From Pseudeuparius sepicola (Eukaryota; Arthropoda; Insecta; Coleoptera; Anthribidae): a DNA stretch of 64,000 nucleotides. A model generated the notes under the pieces. It had not been told where the DNA came from. It was given only the letters and a program-made list of their open reading frames with translations, and searched no databases. Of the stretch, positions 43,692 through 56,577 are shown one piece after another (positions within the stretch are counted from its first letter, which is position 1; each line of letters starts with the position of its first letter). The position numbers and the translations under genes were made by a program. The DNA is taken from contig OY987303.1 in the NCBI GenBank assembly GCA_963920635.1, positions 49,475,223 through 49,539,222 on the forward strand. The letters are read 5' to 3'.

Positions 43692-44575
43692 TATGACATT
43701 GGGTGTATTGACACATTTATTTTCTGCCTTATATTCAACGAACTGGTTAAGATAGTAATCTATATAAACATAGACTTGCAAACGATATATAAGGTACGAT
43801 GTTGAAGGTACAAAGTCAAAAATAAACTTTGCGCTGTAACTTCTATACATGGTTCGGTGGTTTTCGATAAAATTTGTCATGATGAATAAAGCACAACCAA
43901 CATTTACCGAGCAACAGGGGCTAGTTTCAGGGACATAAGAGGTTTCTTAACAGAGACAAAAATGCCTGTAGATTCTATTCAGATATATTGAGTTGCCTTC
44001 GACTGGAAAATCTGAAATGCAAATTTCCCAATATGATTCCACCCAGTACGCTATATTTTGACAAATCCATTTTTGATGCAAATAAAAACAGTGAACATTT
44101 TCTACAAATATGGTAAACGAATCATGGAGACTGTTCTAGTTCTCAGTATGAGTTGCACGTTGCACACCCAAATTATTGTAAATATCACTAAATTTGTCTG
44201 AAACTAAAAGCACAGACTAACGAGTAATACAGACAATTCCTTAGCGACATGTGTCAAAAGGAGACTCGCTTTTTAGTGAAATATCTTCTAAAGGCATGAA
44301 TAATATGGATTTTATTTGATTATACGTTAATCTACATAACAAAGAGATTGTATTAGAACCAAATTTATGCTTAAAATACTGTCTGTCTTTCTGTAAATTG
44401 AAATGGAGACTCGCTTATTTTTGACACATGTCCGTAAGGAGGCTTCTGTTGCAAAGCTATTTATTCTGTGCTAAAAGTTTCTGGCATAGATCTGAACCTA
44501 TTATTATAGCATAAGGTCAGTTGAAAAGATTGCTGGTTGCTGGAACTCACGATTGCATTATTTAGTTAAGCCTAG
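43692..44575. other. DNase II intron 4, small repeats only
   Basis: An inverted pair GACATGTGTCAAAA / TTTTGACACATGTC brackets about 44248-44434. No exon supported. Confidence 0.45.
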
Positions 44576-44681
44576 TTCATACAGTTGTGAATTGCGAAAA
44601 TGATTCTGATTGGTTAATTTGGACTGACAATATTCAAATTAACCTATCAGTCATTTCCGCAATTCGCAACTGTATGAACTT
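44576..44681. mobile_element. 106-bp hairpin MITE
   Basis: Arms GTTCATACAGTTG(T/C)GAATTG and inverse, close to exon 4 of DNase II. Confidence 0.65.
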
Positions 44682-44752
44682 AACTCTTACTTTGATTATG
44701 CAACACTAAGAACTTCACTTCTAAATTGAACATAGGGCCTGTTAACACTTAC

Positions 44753-45056
44753 TTGAATCGATGTGAACAATTTGACCTCAGCCTGTCTCCCTCATTAGGC
44801 CATGTCTCCACGAGCAAGTTAGTTTTTAAAGCCGGTGCAACTAAGTCGGTATACAGCTCCTTAGAAAAGGTCTTTGTTTTGGCGAATGAAATAAATTCGG
44901 TATTATTTATAGAAGAGATATTTTCCCAATGATAATAAGGAGCAGTGTGGATTGTTATATTATTAGCGGCTTTCCATAGATTAGGCAAGTACTGCTTTAT
45001 TTCTGCTTTTAACTGCGCTCCATATATTTTAGGCTCGTTATATTGAAGCAGCAGAC
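44753..45056 (-). CDS. DNASE2: DNase II, exon 4
   Basis: 304-nt minus-strand exon between TTTCTAG and GTAAGT. It completes Gly171 and adds 100 codons. LLLQYNEPKIYG, LWKAANN and TFSKELYTDLVAPAL follow the DNase II order (a YNP-like segment, then FAK...LY..LVAP..KTNL.VETW), with N-glycosylation-type NIS and NCS sites. It ends CSHRF(K). Confidence 0.92.
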
Positions 45057-45511
45057 CTAGAAACAACAAATAGTTTGTTTATTTTGAACCAACACCATAT
45101 TAAAGACTATGCATAGCGCTGTTTCAAACAATCGCCACTGGCGTCACATAAGGAGAAAAATCAACAGGGTGATTTACGTTAAAAATACCATTGTTTCAAA
45201 ATATGTTAAAATAATATAGTTCTTGAGCCGAGGGGCTTTTTCCATTATGTATCATAACGGGCTGAATTTTTGTGAATAGCTTCGCATTGACGAGTCCTAC
45301 AACTTTTGTCTGTTCGATAATAGTCGCTAAGGCAGCACGCAGGCATAAAATATGTCGAGAGGACATTTGATAAAGAATGCGGGAAAAACGTTTGTCCTAC
45401 AAAAAAATAGCCTGGCTGACCTTGTTCCCCACCCAAAAAATGTCGAAATAACGAGATAAAAAAACTATCATAACAAGCTGATTTTTTTCTGGGGCTTACT
45501 GAATGTTTATA

Positions 45512-47825
45512 CAGGGTGATTCACTTTTTATGTTTAGGACTTCAAGAGCGGCTAAATCTCGTAAAATTGAGACTTTTTTGTAGTATTCAGTTTTTTATAC
45601 AGGGCCTTCGTTTTTGAGATACAGGGTGTGAAAATTAGCCAAAAAATAAAGATTTAATTTTTTTATTTGAGAACCACTCAAGATATTCAAATGAAATTTG
45701 GCAGATATACTACGTTGACATAGTTCCTTTTGATGTGATAATATTAAGTTTCTAGATCAACCAGCGGCGGAGATACGGGGGTTCCGTGCAAAAAATTCTT
45801 TAAAAAAATATCAACACCCTGTATAATATGAAAACAAGCATCATTTTTGGATATGAGAACTTATTGCCAACAAGAATGTACTCTTATGATTTCTTCATAT
45901 CTGTCACCGTTTCACGGCAAACCGAATTCTTGTGATTTGACTGCATGGATGTAAAATGGTGTGGGCACAAAAACATAATAATTTATAACGTTATGGAATG
46001 AAATATTCAATGAACAAATAATAACAATAACGGTTGCAATAAATGTTCGAAGATATGTCCTTGAACTTCCACGCACTTCTCTACGAACAAAAATGAAATA
46101 TTTATAGGAAATGAAAATTTTTGAAAAAAAAAGTAGGCTTTGAAATCGTTTGTTTTAAGTTTGTTATCTACATTATGTTGACAGTTTCAATGCGTAAATT
46201 TTTAGTGAATAATAATTACAATGCCAAGAACATTTACTAACGCTGAATACGCGGATATCCATTTCGTTTATGGATACTTCAACGGGAATTCCGCTGCCGC
46301 AGTAGAAGAATACCGAATAAGGTATCCAAACCGAAGAACCTCTGCTGCATCAGTATTTGTCCGTACACACGTCAGATTTTCTGAAAATGGTTTGCGCATA
46401 CCAAATGAGCGTCAGGTAAATCGCAATTTATTAAACCAAAGAATTCTTCGATTGTTTGATGCAAATGAAGGTGAGTTAAGTACTCGTAGAGCTGCATTAC
46501 AGCTTCAGCTCACACAAACTAAAGTCTTTAGAACTTTAAAAAGAGATAAAAGAATTGCGTACCGCTTAAAACCAGTACAACATTTGATGCCTGGTGATTT
46601 TGCGAAGCGCGTGCAATTTTGCCAATGGGTATTAGATAGTCATAGGCGCGATCCGCATTTGTTGCATCGCATACTATGGACAGATGAAGCAAGTTTCACC
46701 AGATCAGGCGTAATAAACTTCCATAACTTACGAATTTGGCGTCACGAACAACCACACAGAATAAGACCTACTTCTTTTCAGCATGAATTTAGCTGCAATG
46801 TTTGATGATAAGCTATGTGGCCCACACATTTTGCCACCCAGATTAAATTCCCAATTATTTTACAATTTTTTAAATGAAAATTTAAATATTTTACTGGAAG
46901 AGTTACCCTTGGATTTGAGGCAAAATATGTGGATTCAGATGGATTGCGCGCCTGCCCAATATGGTCATCAAATAAGACAATGGCTTGAAGAAAACTATCC
47001 AAATTGTTGGATTGGCCGAATCCCCAATAGAAATTTTGCACATCCTTTGCCTACTATTGGTCCAGTTGCATGGCCACCGCGCTCGCCGGATTTAAATCCA
47101 CTTGATTATTTTGTCTGGGGATTTTTGAAAGACAGAGTTTATAATGTACCAGCAGAGAATCTCGAGATGCTTGTGAATCGAATCGAAACAAACTGTCAAA
47201 TACTTCAAACCAACCCTAATGTGATTAGTAGGGCTGTAGATAACCTAATCAAGCGGTGCGAGAAGTGCATAGAAGTTCAAGGACATCACTTCGAACATTT
47301 ATTGTAAAAGTTACTGTTATTATATTGCATTAGATGTTTCATTCCACAACGTTATAAATTTTGTTTTTGTGCCCACACCATTTTACATCCATGCAGTCAA
47401 ATCACAAGAATCCAGTTTGCCGTGAAACGGTGACAGATATGAAGAAATCATAAGAGTACATTCTTGTTGGCAATAAGTTCTTATATCCAAAAATGATGCT
47501 TGTTTTCATATTATACAGGGTGTTGATATTTTTGTAAATAATTTTCTTGCACCGAACCCCGTATCTCCGCCGCTGGTTGATCTAGAAATTTGATATTATC
47601 ACATCATAAGGAACTATGTCAACGTAGTATATCTGCCAAATTTCATTTGAATATCTTCAGTGGTTCTCAAATAAAAAAATTAAATCTTTATTTTTTGGCT
47701 AACTTTCACACCCTGTATCTCGAAAACGAAGGCCCTGTATGAAAAAGTGAATACTACAAAAAAATCTCAATTTCACAAGATTTAGCCGCCCTTGAAGTCC
47801 TAAACATAAAAAGTTAATCACCCTG
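45512..47825 (+). mobile_element. Tc1/mariner-type element with long inverted repeats, damaged transposase
   Basis: 2314 bp flanked by TA, ends CAGGGTGATTCACTTTTTAT and inverse, inverted repeats of about 490 bp. It lies in DNase II intron 3. It is about the same size as 12446-14758 but belongs to a different subfamily: ends and transposase differ. Confidence 0.9.
46221..47307 (+). pseudogene. Tc1/mariner-type transposase broken by a small deletion (D,D53D)
   Basis: Frame 1 (46221-46805) gives FTNAEYADIHFVYGYFNG, an HTH region and the first catalytic D in LWTDEASFT. Frame 2 (from about 46807 to 47307) gives DDKLCGPHI, the second D in IQMDCAPAQYG and the third in SPDLNPLDYFVWG. Comparison with the intact copy shows that about 14 nt encoding WAGI plus a residue are lost at 46803-46807, shifting the frame. 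Between the second and third D there are 53 residues instead of 41, because of an extra segment around IPNRNFAHPLPTI. No intron is needed near the N-terminus, unlike the first element. Confidence 0.88.
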
Positions 47826-48405
47826 TATAGTTTAATGCCAACATTGTCCTACATATTAGTTGTATATGTTACAAAATACTCTTCCGAAATATAAACTTTT
47901 CAACTAGTTGAACAGATCATTCCATAATTCCAAAATAGTCGTTATTCATCGGCAATGGTCTGAATGGAAAAAATACCCTGGGCATAATTTGAGTGGTCCT
48001 GTTGACCATTCAACTGTTTTGAGGGGATATGGCACACTTGACTCGGCAGATGCCTTTAAAATTCCTATCTTGCTCAACTGTGACACCCTGCAGACTAGAA
48101 CTATGTATATTTTTTGTTCAAGTTTGGTGTTCTAAGTAATGCTCTGGTGTCAGATTTTTAATAAAAAATCGCAAAATAGTTTTCGTGATAATTGTGGGTA
48201 TAAAAAAATCATATCCAGCCCTGTGTCTGCATTTGGAAAATGGTAGGAAGGTCAAAAGAAGCAGTTTTTGAAGACTTTTCAAACAAAAAAAGTTCAGGCG
48301 ATTATTTACAAAAATATGTATCGAAACGCTGCTACGGCAAAAGTGTGAAATACTGATTGCAGACATTTCGTTGCCATAAAAAGAACGTTTAAATCGTAAT
48401 AAAGT
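47826..48405. other. DNase II intron 3, nothing recognised
   Basis: Short ORFs only; no domain or repeat boundary identified. Confidence 0.4.
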
Positions 48406-48632
48406 AGTTATTTAAAATATAGGTCTTACTAAACGTTACTCTATTTTTTCGGCTACTAACGCCATTCAAGCTGGCAAACAACAATGAAATTATGAGGCCT
48501 ATAATGTAGTATTGGTCCAGGTTTATCAAAACAGTTAAGGTTGTTAGTTTAAAAAACATGATAATGAGAATAAGTACCTAATAGTGCCATCTTACCAGCT
48601 TTATCTAAATTAGTCAAATTCATGGAGACACA
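48406..48632. repeat. source copy of block B
   Basis: Same sequence as 42961-43186; here it is contiguous with intact DNase II exon 3, so this is the parental copy. Confidence 0.85.
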
Positions 48633-48824
48633 CAGAATACTTTGGCCATAGCGTGTGCCCGTTTCCGGATATGAGAACGTCTCAAAGGGGGGGAAATGAG
48701 GCACTGAATGCACAAGCCAAAAACCCGATTTCTCATCAAGGAGAATCACTCCCTTGGCGTGGCCTTTGTTCTCATTCTTTGCTCCGTAGGGTGGCTGGTC
48801 ATTGTAGAGAATATATGTAAGTTC
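48596..48824 (-). CDS. DNASE2: DNase II, exon 3 (first catalytic motif)
   Basis: 229-nt minus-strand exon from TTTTTAG to GTAAGA (phase 0 in, one base out). YILYNDQPPYG, then GHAKGVILLDEKSGFWLVHS and VPHFPP are the DNase II signature; His116 in GHAKG is the first catalytic His. It ends CVSMNLTNLDKA(G). Confidence 0.95.
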
Positions 48825-49043
48825 CTAAAAATTAAATGAAAACAAGTTAATCTGTCAACACATTAGTAAGAAAGATATAACGATCCATTTGCAAAAAGCT
48901 AGCAAACACCTGAATCTCCTTAATACTATACTTACTATTTAGGACAGTCTTACAGGCCCTAAATTCATATTAATAGGAGGTGCTGTGGCATGTGTCAGAA
49001 TATTATCGATTCAACAAAAAATTTAGGACAATCCAGAAAATTA

Positions 49044-49189
49044 CAGTTTGTTCAGCAAATGTTCGGCCCTACATCACAACTCCCGTCCTTGTCTGGCTCG
49101 TGAATATACGACCGATATCCGTCATATAGTCATGACTAAGACAAGGACAGGAGTTGTGACGTAGGTCCGAACATTCGCTGAACAAACTG
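49044..49189. mobile_element. hairpin MITE with TA target site, copy 3
   Basis: 146 bp, ends CAGTTTGTTCAGC and inverse, TA on both sides; same family as 9037-9176 and 37186-37330. Lies in DNase II intron 2. Confidence 0.85.
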
Positions 49190-49284
49190 TAGGTGTTTGT
49201 TTGCTCTTCTTGTTTCTTTATATCTTCTAGTTACTATTTTTTGGCATGTGTAATTACTGTTTTTTTGGTACATAAAACACTTAC

Positions 49285-49462
49285 TTTTTTGCGGTAATAA
49301 AATGGTTGCAAAGATTTCACCAACATTGATTCCGATTCATCTATTCCATGATTGGAAAACTTCCAATTTGAAAAATCATTAGATGTCATGTACGCATAAG
49401 CCAGACCCTTGTTTATATACTGATTTTCATTGTTCCTTTTTGGAAGCTTATAAATAACAAAC
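49285..49462 (-). CDS. DNASE2: DNase II, exon 2
   Basis: 178-nt minus-strand exon between ATTCAG and GTAAGT. It completes W35 and reads FVIYKLPKRN, NKGLAYAYMTSNDF, ESMLVKSLQPFYYRKK: the WFVxYKLP start of the mature enzyme and the L..LQP(L/F)Y segment. Confidence 0.92.
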
Positions 49463-50067
49463 CTGAATAAATGACAAATAGGTATGCTATTAATTTTCAT
49501 AATCTACTGGATTAATTTATTACAAGAACTATTCAGAATACCTTGAAATAGATTTTTATATTCTATTTCTAACACACCATAAGAATTTTATTTCTTTTAG
49601 TAAGAAAAATTGAGCACCTGTTTTATTTGTATTATATGGGTTATGGAAACATATTTTCATAATAATTTCACATCATAAAAACTTCCATTTCAAAGATACT
49701 CTTAAAGGTAACTTGTGCTAAGATGTATTTGATAGTATAAATATGTACAGAAGTGGAAAACATTTCATTACAGCTGAGGGACACGAGATCCTTGTCTAGA
49801 TCAACAATAATCATATAAAAAGGTTAGCTATATCTATATTCGTAGAGCAATTCCGTAATAAATCCCCACAAAATTGCATTTTTTTTAAATAAATCAATGG
49901 AAACTAAATGAAAAGCAACAAATTGCATTATTTAATTAGTTTAACAGTAGTAAATGCCCAAAGGCTACTATTTATATTGTTGGTAGTAATTTAAAATATT
50001 TGAAATTTTGTATGCTGGTGCGTTAATTTTGTCCAGGAGGATATATTGCAAAAAATATACTACTTAC

Positions 50068-50171
50068 CAATCTAAATTTTCCCCATTTTCATCAAGGCAC
50101 CTCAAACACCCATAAAAAGAAAAACACAAACAAATGATAAACACACCGAAAAATGAATGAATTAACTTCAT
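50068..50171 (-). CDS. DNASE2: DNase II, exon 1 (signal peptide)
   Basis: DNase II is an acid endonuclease of lysosomes that degrades DNA from engulfed cells. ATG at 50171 on the minus strand; 34 codons plus TG, then GTAAGT. MKLIHSFFGVFIICLCFSFY is a typical signal peptide, followed by CLDENGENLDW, the N-terminus of the mature chain. Exons 1-6 (50171 to 38105) splice to 348 aa with all phases matching, the usual family length. Confidence 0.9.
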
Positions 50172-50976
50172 TGTTTAATAGGAGTGAACTATAGCACACA
50201 GGGATTTCATGTGATAAATGTACCCTGCTAATCAGTATTAATAATGAGCCAAACAAATGTTTATTTCGGTAATAATAAATGATGAATCACAACACTGACA
50301 TAGAGATCAAAAGCAATGTCTTTAAACAAAACTACAGTTTTGAACAAAGAAATATGGAAGTTATTTTACAAGTTCTTTTAAAACTGGTATAATAAAAAAC
50401 TGATGATTATAAATGATTTTTATTTTATTTGTTTTTAATAATGTACAACACAGCAGTCTATAATACTAAATAAGTATTAAGATTATAAAATGAACAGAAT
50501 AAAATACACCTTATATAATTTGTGTATATCAATAGTACACTTACAGGATGGAATGAATACCTTATTTTGATATAGGTATATATTATTTTGATATATTACA
50601 AAATATTTACAAATTATGATCATCCACCTAAATGGGAGCTCAAAGAATTTAAACAATCATAGTAGGAAGATTATTGGTAATAATAATTTTAATGTTTTCT
50701 CATATTATTTACAAAATGTTTACCTTTATGAAGACGAGTCATACAATTATTGTTGACTTCCTGCTAAAATAAGCATTTCCGCCAAATATGTCTGCCATTT
50801 CCACAATCTATTGCCCCAAAAGTATGAGTATTCAAAATTTCATATAAGTCTGCAGAACCAAAACAATAACAAAACCGAGAGATATATCTAACTAATGTTA
50901 TGAGAATAATAAGTTTATTTTCGCTGACAGCAAGCTCCCATTTAAGCCATAAAATACTATTTAACACATAATATAA
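50172..50976. other. intergenic between YIPF6 and DNase II
   Basis: About 800 bp holding the YIPF6 3' end and the DNase II upstream region. Very AT-rich; several AATAAA-like signals on the minus strand but none assigned. Confidence 0.45.
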
Positions 50977-51095
50977 TTAACTTGCAGTGTGCGAAATAAC
51001 CAGCCAAGAGATGATAAAGTAAAACAAACCAATTGGGTACACAGCTAACAACCTTCGTCCTTCTTTTTGACTGTCACCCAAAAATATCATCGAAG
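50977..51095 (-). CDS. YIPF6: YIPF6, exon 7 (last)
   Basis: 119-nt minus-strand exon with a TTTTTAG acceptor. SMIFLGDSQKEGRRLLAVYP then IGLFYFIISWLVISHTAS and TAA: the loop and last membrane segment of YIPF6. Two bases complete an Ala codon from exon 6. Confidence 0.92.
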
Positions 51096-51216
51096 CTAAA
51101 AATTATAGTAGGTCAGTGTTTCTGGTGTCGACAAGTTTCAGGATTCAGGATAAATTAATTTGGTGTATTACTCTGTTTTATCAATTTTCTATTGAAAATC
51201 ATTCAAGTACACTTAC

Positions 51217-51374
51217 CATAGGTAGCCCAAATGAATCCCACCATCGAAACTGAGAATCGGACAAAGAACAACAAGTTGGTTTGTGGCGCCATCAGGATTA
51301 TTCGGCAAATTATTAACGCCAGTGTCGTCGGCAGCAGGCAATAGCCAAGCACGCACACGCTTTGGAAGAATGAT
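51217..51374 (-). CDS. YIPF6: YIPF6, exon 6
   Basis: 158-nt minus-strand exon. SFFQSVCVLGYCLLPTTLAL is the most conserved Yip1-domain block (SxFQSVCVLGYCLLP), followed by membrane segments ICRIILM and VRFSVSMVGFIW. Donor GTAAGT after WATY(G/A). Confidence 0.95.
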
Positions 51375-53164
51375 CTGAAAACCATCGTTTCAGTTTTTCT
51401 GATTGCATTAATAGTGTTCTATAATCTGTTAGTTGCCAAAATGCATTTCTTTTGCGAATATTTCGTTTAATGTAAAATATCGTGGAAAGTGGTTCTTTTA
51501 ATCTTCATTTTCACATAAATTTTGCTAGGAACATACTAGTAAATTTAATTTTACCCTGACAAAACACGAATTTCATTTTATTCAAAATTTACTAGTATTA
51601 AAGCTGGCTACATGATGGGTTGGCACATGACGCAGTGCAGGAAATTTTACCGAGTCAAGGTTCAATTCTCAATTCAAAGTAAAAACCTGGCCTTCAGAAC
51701 GTGGTCTGGAAACATATGTATATTTGTATCATATATTTATTTACTATTATTTATACAGTGTGTCCATGGATGGAGTCCTCAAGAGGACAAATGGACCAAA
51801 AATTTCATTTTTCGACAAAAAGTCATTCTTGATAAAAGTATCTGCTTCTCGAAAAGAATATGGTCTACGGAGATAATTTTCGATATTTTTATACAGGGTG
51901 CCCAAAAAATTCAAAAACATGAAATACCATCGAGAATAAATTAGCTTTATTTTTAAAAATATCAAAAACTTGTACTTAGAAAAGTTGTTTTGATTGTCAC
52001 GTCACTTTCCAAAACAACTTTTCCACGACGGTGTCCAAGAGCCAGTGCTGTGATGGCTGGGAAATCACGCGAGCCCCTATAGTGTGTTTACTGTGTTTAA
52101 CAGTGTCAGCTTTTTTTGCAATTTTAATTTTGTTTTTTTTCTGAATTTTTTGTTTTAAAAATATATGTTTTCTACTCCTATGCTAGTAACATACCTATTA
52201 AGTGACGGTTTAGGTTATAAGTAAGTGCATTGTTACGAACACTGACACGTAATGACTGACACGTAATAAAAAAATTACGTATCTGTTCTTAAATAAAACG
52301 CAATTATCACGGGTGCCTTGTTAGCGAGACATCCGCGTCACCATGGCAACTAACCAACATACTAATTGTTGCCTGTCAGATAATCAGAAGTATACTTTAT
52401 CTATTATAATAGTTTTTCTTTCATCGAAGAAAAGTTATAATACTAAACTCGAGTTGTAAGCTTATTACATACTCGTGGAATTACAGCACTCGTCGCTGCG
52501 TGACTCATGCGCAACTTTTCCACTCATACGTAATAAGCTGTTTACAACTCTCGCTATGTAATATACTATTCTGTAGTTGTCCTACTTTAATGATGCTTAA
52601 CACCCCTTGCCTATATACCTATACCCCTTACTTATACTTATGTTATCCTTACAAGCATTTAAAAGGACCTTTCTCAGAAAATTCTTCAAATTGAGAATAT
52701 TCTCCAATTTTGCATTCTTGAGAATTTTCCATCACTAAGGGTACCTAATCCGGGCTTTCAGTAGATTTTGCTAATTTTTTTATATGTTGTTATGGGCCCT
52801 AAAAGAAACATAAATATGCTAGGAATTTTGTGTGTGTATACTAGGTGATCCACAAATGAGGTCAAAATTTGCCGAAAATGGTGCCCCTCAAATAGGTCAA
52901 TATTAAATGCATTTGCTGGCTCTGATCATCCACAACAGAAACAAGTCCTGTAAAAAGTATCATTAATTGATTTTTTAGTTAGTTGATTGGTATCTGAAAT
53001 ATTTGGAATCCGCAGTGTCTGCCAAAAAGTGTGTACCACATGCGATTTATTTTATTTGTGAGTTGAGTTAAATTAATAAAGTTCTATATATCCCTGAAAT
53101 AAGACGTCAATATTCAAACCCAGAAGTTCAAACCATTCAGCACTCTTTAGTCTTCTAATTTTTA
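51375..53164. other. YIPF6 intron 5, repeat fragments
   Basis: Tips of CAGGGTG-type elements occur near 51757 and 51893, and a GGTCTGG repeat fragment lies near 51685-51715. No exon or gene supported. Confidence 0.4.
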
Positions 53165-54775
53165 TCGGCAATGGTAGAGATAGAGGCCAGGGTAGATAAT
53201 TTTTGAGACCAAAAAAATCTAGAACGGCATGACACTCATTGGAAAAGAAAGAAAATATAGCAAAAATAACAGGACAAATAATTTACCGGGGGTGGAAGGG
53301 GGTGAACTTTTAGGAGTGGAAAATGGTTTATCACGACTCTTATCAAAAAAAGTTAAATGGCAAAGTTTTGTGCTCAAAATTGTTACAATCTAACGATCAA
53401 GAAATGCCATCAAAGAGGCAAAAACTAATGGATAATTGATTATAATTCCAGATAGTATGATAAATGTGTATGAAAATATTATAATTAATAACTTCATAAT
53501 TATTTAATTTGAATAGCACGATTTTAAGCATAAAAAATATATTTTTGTATTACAAGATTTTCTATTCCATGAATGTAACTAAAATTTAATAAATATACTT
53601 TTTAATCGAAAACAAAAATTGCATCAGACACATTTTTTGATTAAAACCCTTTAAATCCCATCTTTAATATTTAGAAAACTAACTATTTTCGCATGTTTTT
53701 TGCAAACTCTATGTTTCATGGATTTGCAATTTCTTGGTTTATCAATGTAACATGGAATCTTATATTTTTCAAGTGATTACTCGTAAAGTGAAAACTTCAA
53801 TAAATAGCGCAAAATTTTAAACAATGATTTAAAAAAAAAATCAAAATCGAGTTTTATGGTTTTTTGCATTTTCTGAGAAAATTTTCCAAAAAGCGCACAG
53901 ACTTTTTTAAAAAGCAGCTTTTTTGTGGGCATTTTCGATTGAAAATGAGGTTACTTTTTCGGTTTAAAATCAAAATAAGGGGTAAAAATAAATATTTTGA
54001 TTCGAAAAAATTACAGCGTGTTTGGGACATAAGAAGGTAAGTTTCCAACAAATTTCGAGATAAAAATTAAAACGCGGTTATTTCGATTTTTCGCGGATAT
54101 TTTGAGCTTATGTGAAAAAAGTGTAAATACAAAAGTTGTAGTTATTTTTATTACCTACAGCTTTGCCATTTAACTTTTTTCGATAGGGGTTGTAGTTTTG
54201 CCGGAAATCGTGGTAAATAGGGTTTTCAATTTTCGGGATCGGGATCCCGTTTTGAGATCCCGGGATGAAAATCCAAATCCCGGGATCCCGTTTTGGATCC
54301 CGGGATCCAAAACCCAAATCTCGGGATCCCGAGATCAATAATAATAATATTTTTATTAAAATGCGTAATATTAGCAATAGCAAATAAAAATGCAGGCATA
54401 CGGAAAAAATTATTAAAAAACACATAAATAAAAAACATTTTTATATATTTAGCTACATAATATTGTATTAGGTAGGTATAGGTAAGTGAAATGAAAAAGT
54501 GAATCCCCGATTGTATCATAATAAATACTTAAGTAACATGGGTAAAACTAAATAAAACGCCGATAAAGTACAAAAAAATGCATTTTATACAAAAACCGTC
54601 GAGAACAGATTAAAATTCGATCATTTAAAAAAATCGGGATTTTCGGGTCCGCTATATCTCAACCCGGGATTTTTGAGATCCTGTTATTTTTGCTATATTT
54701 TCTTCCTTTTCCAATAGGTTCTAAATTTTTTTCACTTTTTATCATTTTCAAAGGCTTCGGCCCTGGCCTAATATA
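53165..54775. mobile_element. large fold-back repeat with nested insertion
   Basis: The left arm (GGCCAGGG near 53186, AAAGAAAGAAAATATAGCAAAAATAACAGG-type block near 53245, AAAAAGTTAAATGGCAAAG near 53346) is inverted on the right (near 54768-54690 and 54180-54155). A GGGATCCC-rich insertion at about 54225-54690 interrupts the right arm. Confidence 0.6.
54234..54332. repeat. CGGGATCCCG-rich cluster
   Basis: About eight overlapping GGGATC/GATCCC motifs within 100 bp, in both orientations; probably the subterminal region of an element ending near 54225. Confidence 0.6.
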
Positions 54776-56452
54776 TGAATATGGTTTTCTATAAATTCAA
54801 TTTAATATGGTCATTTTCCGAGACATAATTATTGCAGCAACATATTCCATTCGGCATTCGGTATGTAAATGTTAGTAAAATAAAATTTAATACAGCAAAC
54901 AGAATATATGAACATTATCAATCAACAAAGCATATTATTTTTTATTGTCTTTAAATAGTCTCAAATTCCTCATTAAAAGCCAGAAATTGGAACTAAAGTA
55001 AGTCATTATTATCAAAAGTGGCTAGGTATTAAAAAAAAGTCGGTACCTATCATTTAACTTTTCAACTTCGTTGCGGGATCGTTACCTATAAGAACGTAAT
55101 CTTTCAATATGATTGTGTACTGCGTTTATTTTTTCATTACAATAAATTTACAATACATAAAATAAATCTTAGTTATCTATGAACTTCTAGTCTACCATGG
55201 AACAGAAACATTCTGCATACTTTTATGTGTAAAAAGCCATTCACAAAGTGTGTTGTAAAAATTGCTTGTTCAATGTGTTCTCTGGGTTTTTCATATTCCC
55301 AGTTAAATAGCCACTGTCGGTACCAGTATGAATGCCAGTACCTTATTTAGCGTGAAAGGGTTTAGTTATGAGAAATAAATGACAAAACTGCAACTAAATG
55401 ATAAAATTTTGTTTTTATTAGATTTATTTTTACTTAGTTGAATTTTGAATACATTTATTGGTATTAAAGTATGTTTGTGTGACTTCTTTTCAAATCGTTT
55501 TGTGTGTAGTTTTTTTAATCAACTACCATGGAAAACCTAGCTGCTGCTAAATGATTGTGACTTTGTCCAATATTTAGAGTAGGTTCTATGCCTCACCCAC
55601 TTTTTTTAAATTACAAAAAAGGGGGAAATGTAAATTGTATAAGAAATATCTACCTTACTTTTTAAAAACAAACTTTTTTCATTGTTATGACCATGCAGAA
55701 CGTCTTTCTAATCAAATTGCTATTTAATTTTTTTTGTACTACTGTACTTTCAACAATTCATTGTAATTGGCAACATCAACATCAACATCAAACTTAAAAT
55801 ATTGGAAAACCGAAAAAAAACGCTGTCATGCACACGTTCCTAAACAGAGCAGTGCCTACCTATTAAAGGAATAGAGTTGCCGCGATCCTTTTTATCACAA
55901 GATTCTAGTAGCTGTCGGCTTATTTATCTCAGCAATTTAGATGGTTTAATTATGCATAATTATTTTATTGATAAATTACGACAAAATACGAAGTCAAACA
56001 CAGTCAATTGACAAATGATTTCGGTAGCCATCTGTCATTATACAACGGCCCGTGGTACTAATGTTTTACCTTGTTCAGAAGAAGAATTTTTTCAAAATTT
56101 TAATGTTTTGTTTACTATCGTCGCACCAAACATGAAGTTTGTGTTTCCTTAAAAACTTAAAAATCTAAGTTAATTTTACAAATATGCTTGAATTTACACA
56201 AAGTTTTGCGAAATTGATTTAATTTTGATTGATTTATGAAATTGTTTAGGGTGAATATTAAAACAAATTTTTTTTAGGAAATTATTGTTTTTCAGAAAAA
56301 TATCTTTTCTTAGGAGGCCATGTTTTGGTATTTAGGCATAACTTTTAATTCTACACAACTCTCCTTAATAACATTTTGCTGAATTTTCTGAAATAAGGGT
56401 ACTTTACTCTTGTACAATCTTTATATTTTTTGACCTACCCCGTATGCTGTTT
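54776..56452. other. YIPF6 intron 5, nothing recognised
   Basis: AT-rich DNA without recognisable gene or repeat boundary. Confidence 0.4.
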
Positions 56453-56577
56453 GACTTGCAACCATTCTAAGTGCGCCTAATATGATTATCGACCATGCAC
56501 CAATTTTCGGGAATAGTACTTTGTGCAATTAACAAAAAAAATCCCATATGTTGCACACTTAAATGACCACACTGTAT
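56453..56577. repeat. dispersed repeat, copy 2
   Basis: Direct copy of 115-248. Confidence 0.6.

Noticed and set aside
43572..43880. 102-aa minus-strand ORF in DNase II intron 4
   Set aside because: Overlaps a MITE and repeat A and has no DNase II or other motif.
44000..44160. Minus-strand reading with HQKW, first taken for the DNase II catalytic exon
   Set aside because: The true exon with DHSKW and correct phase was found at 40043-40175.
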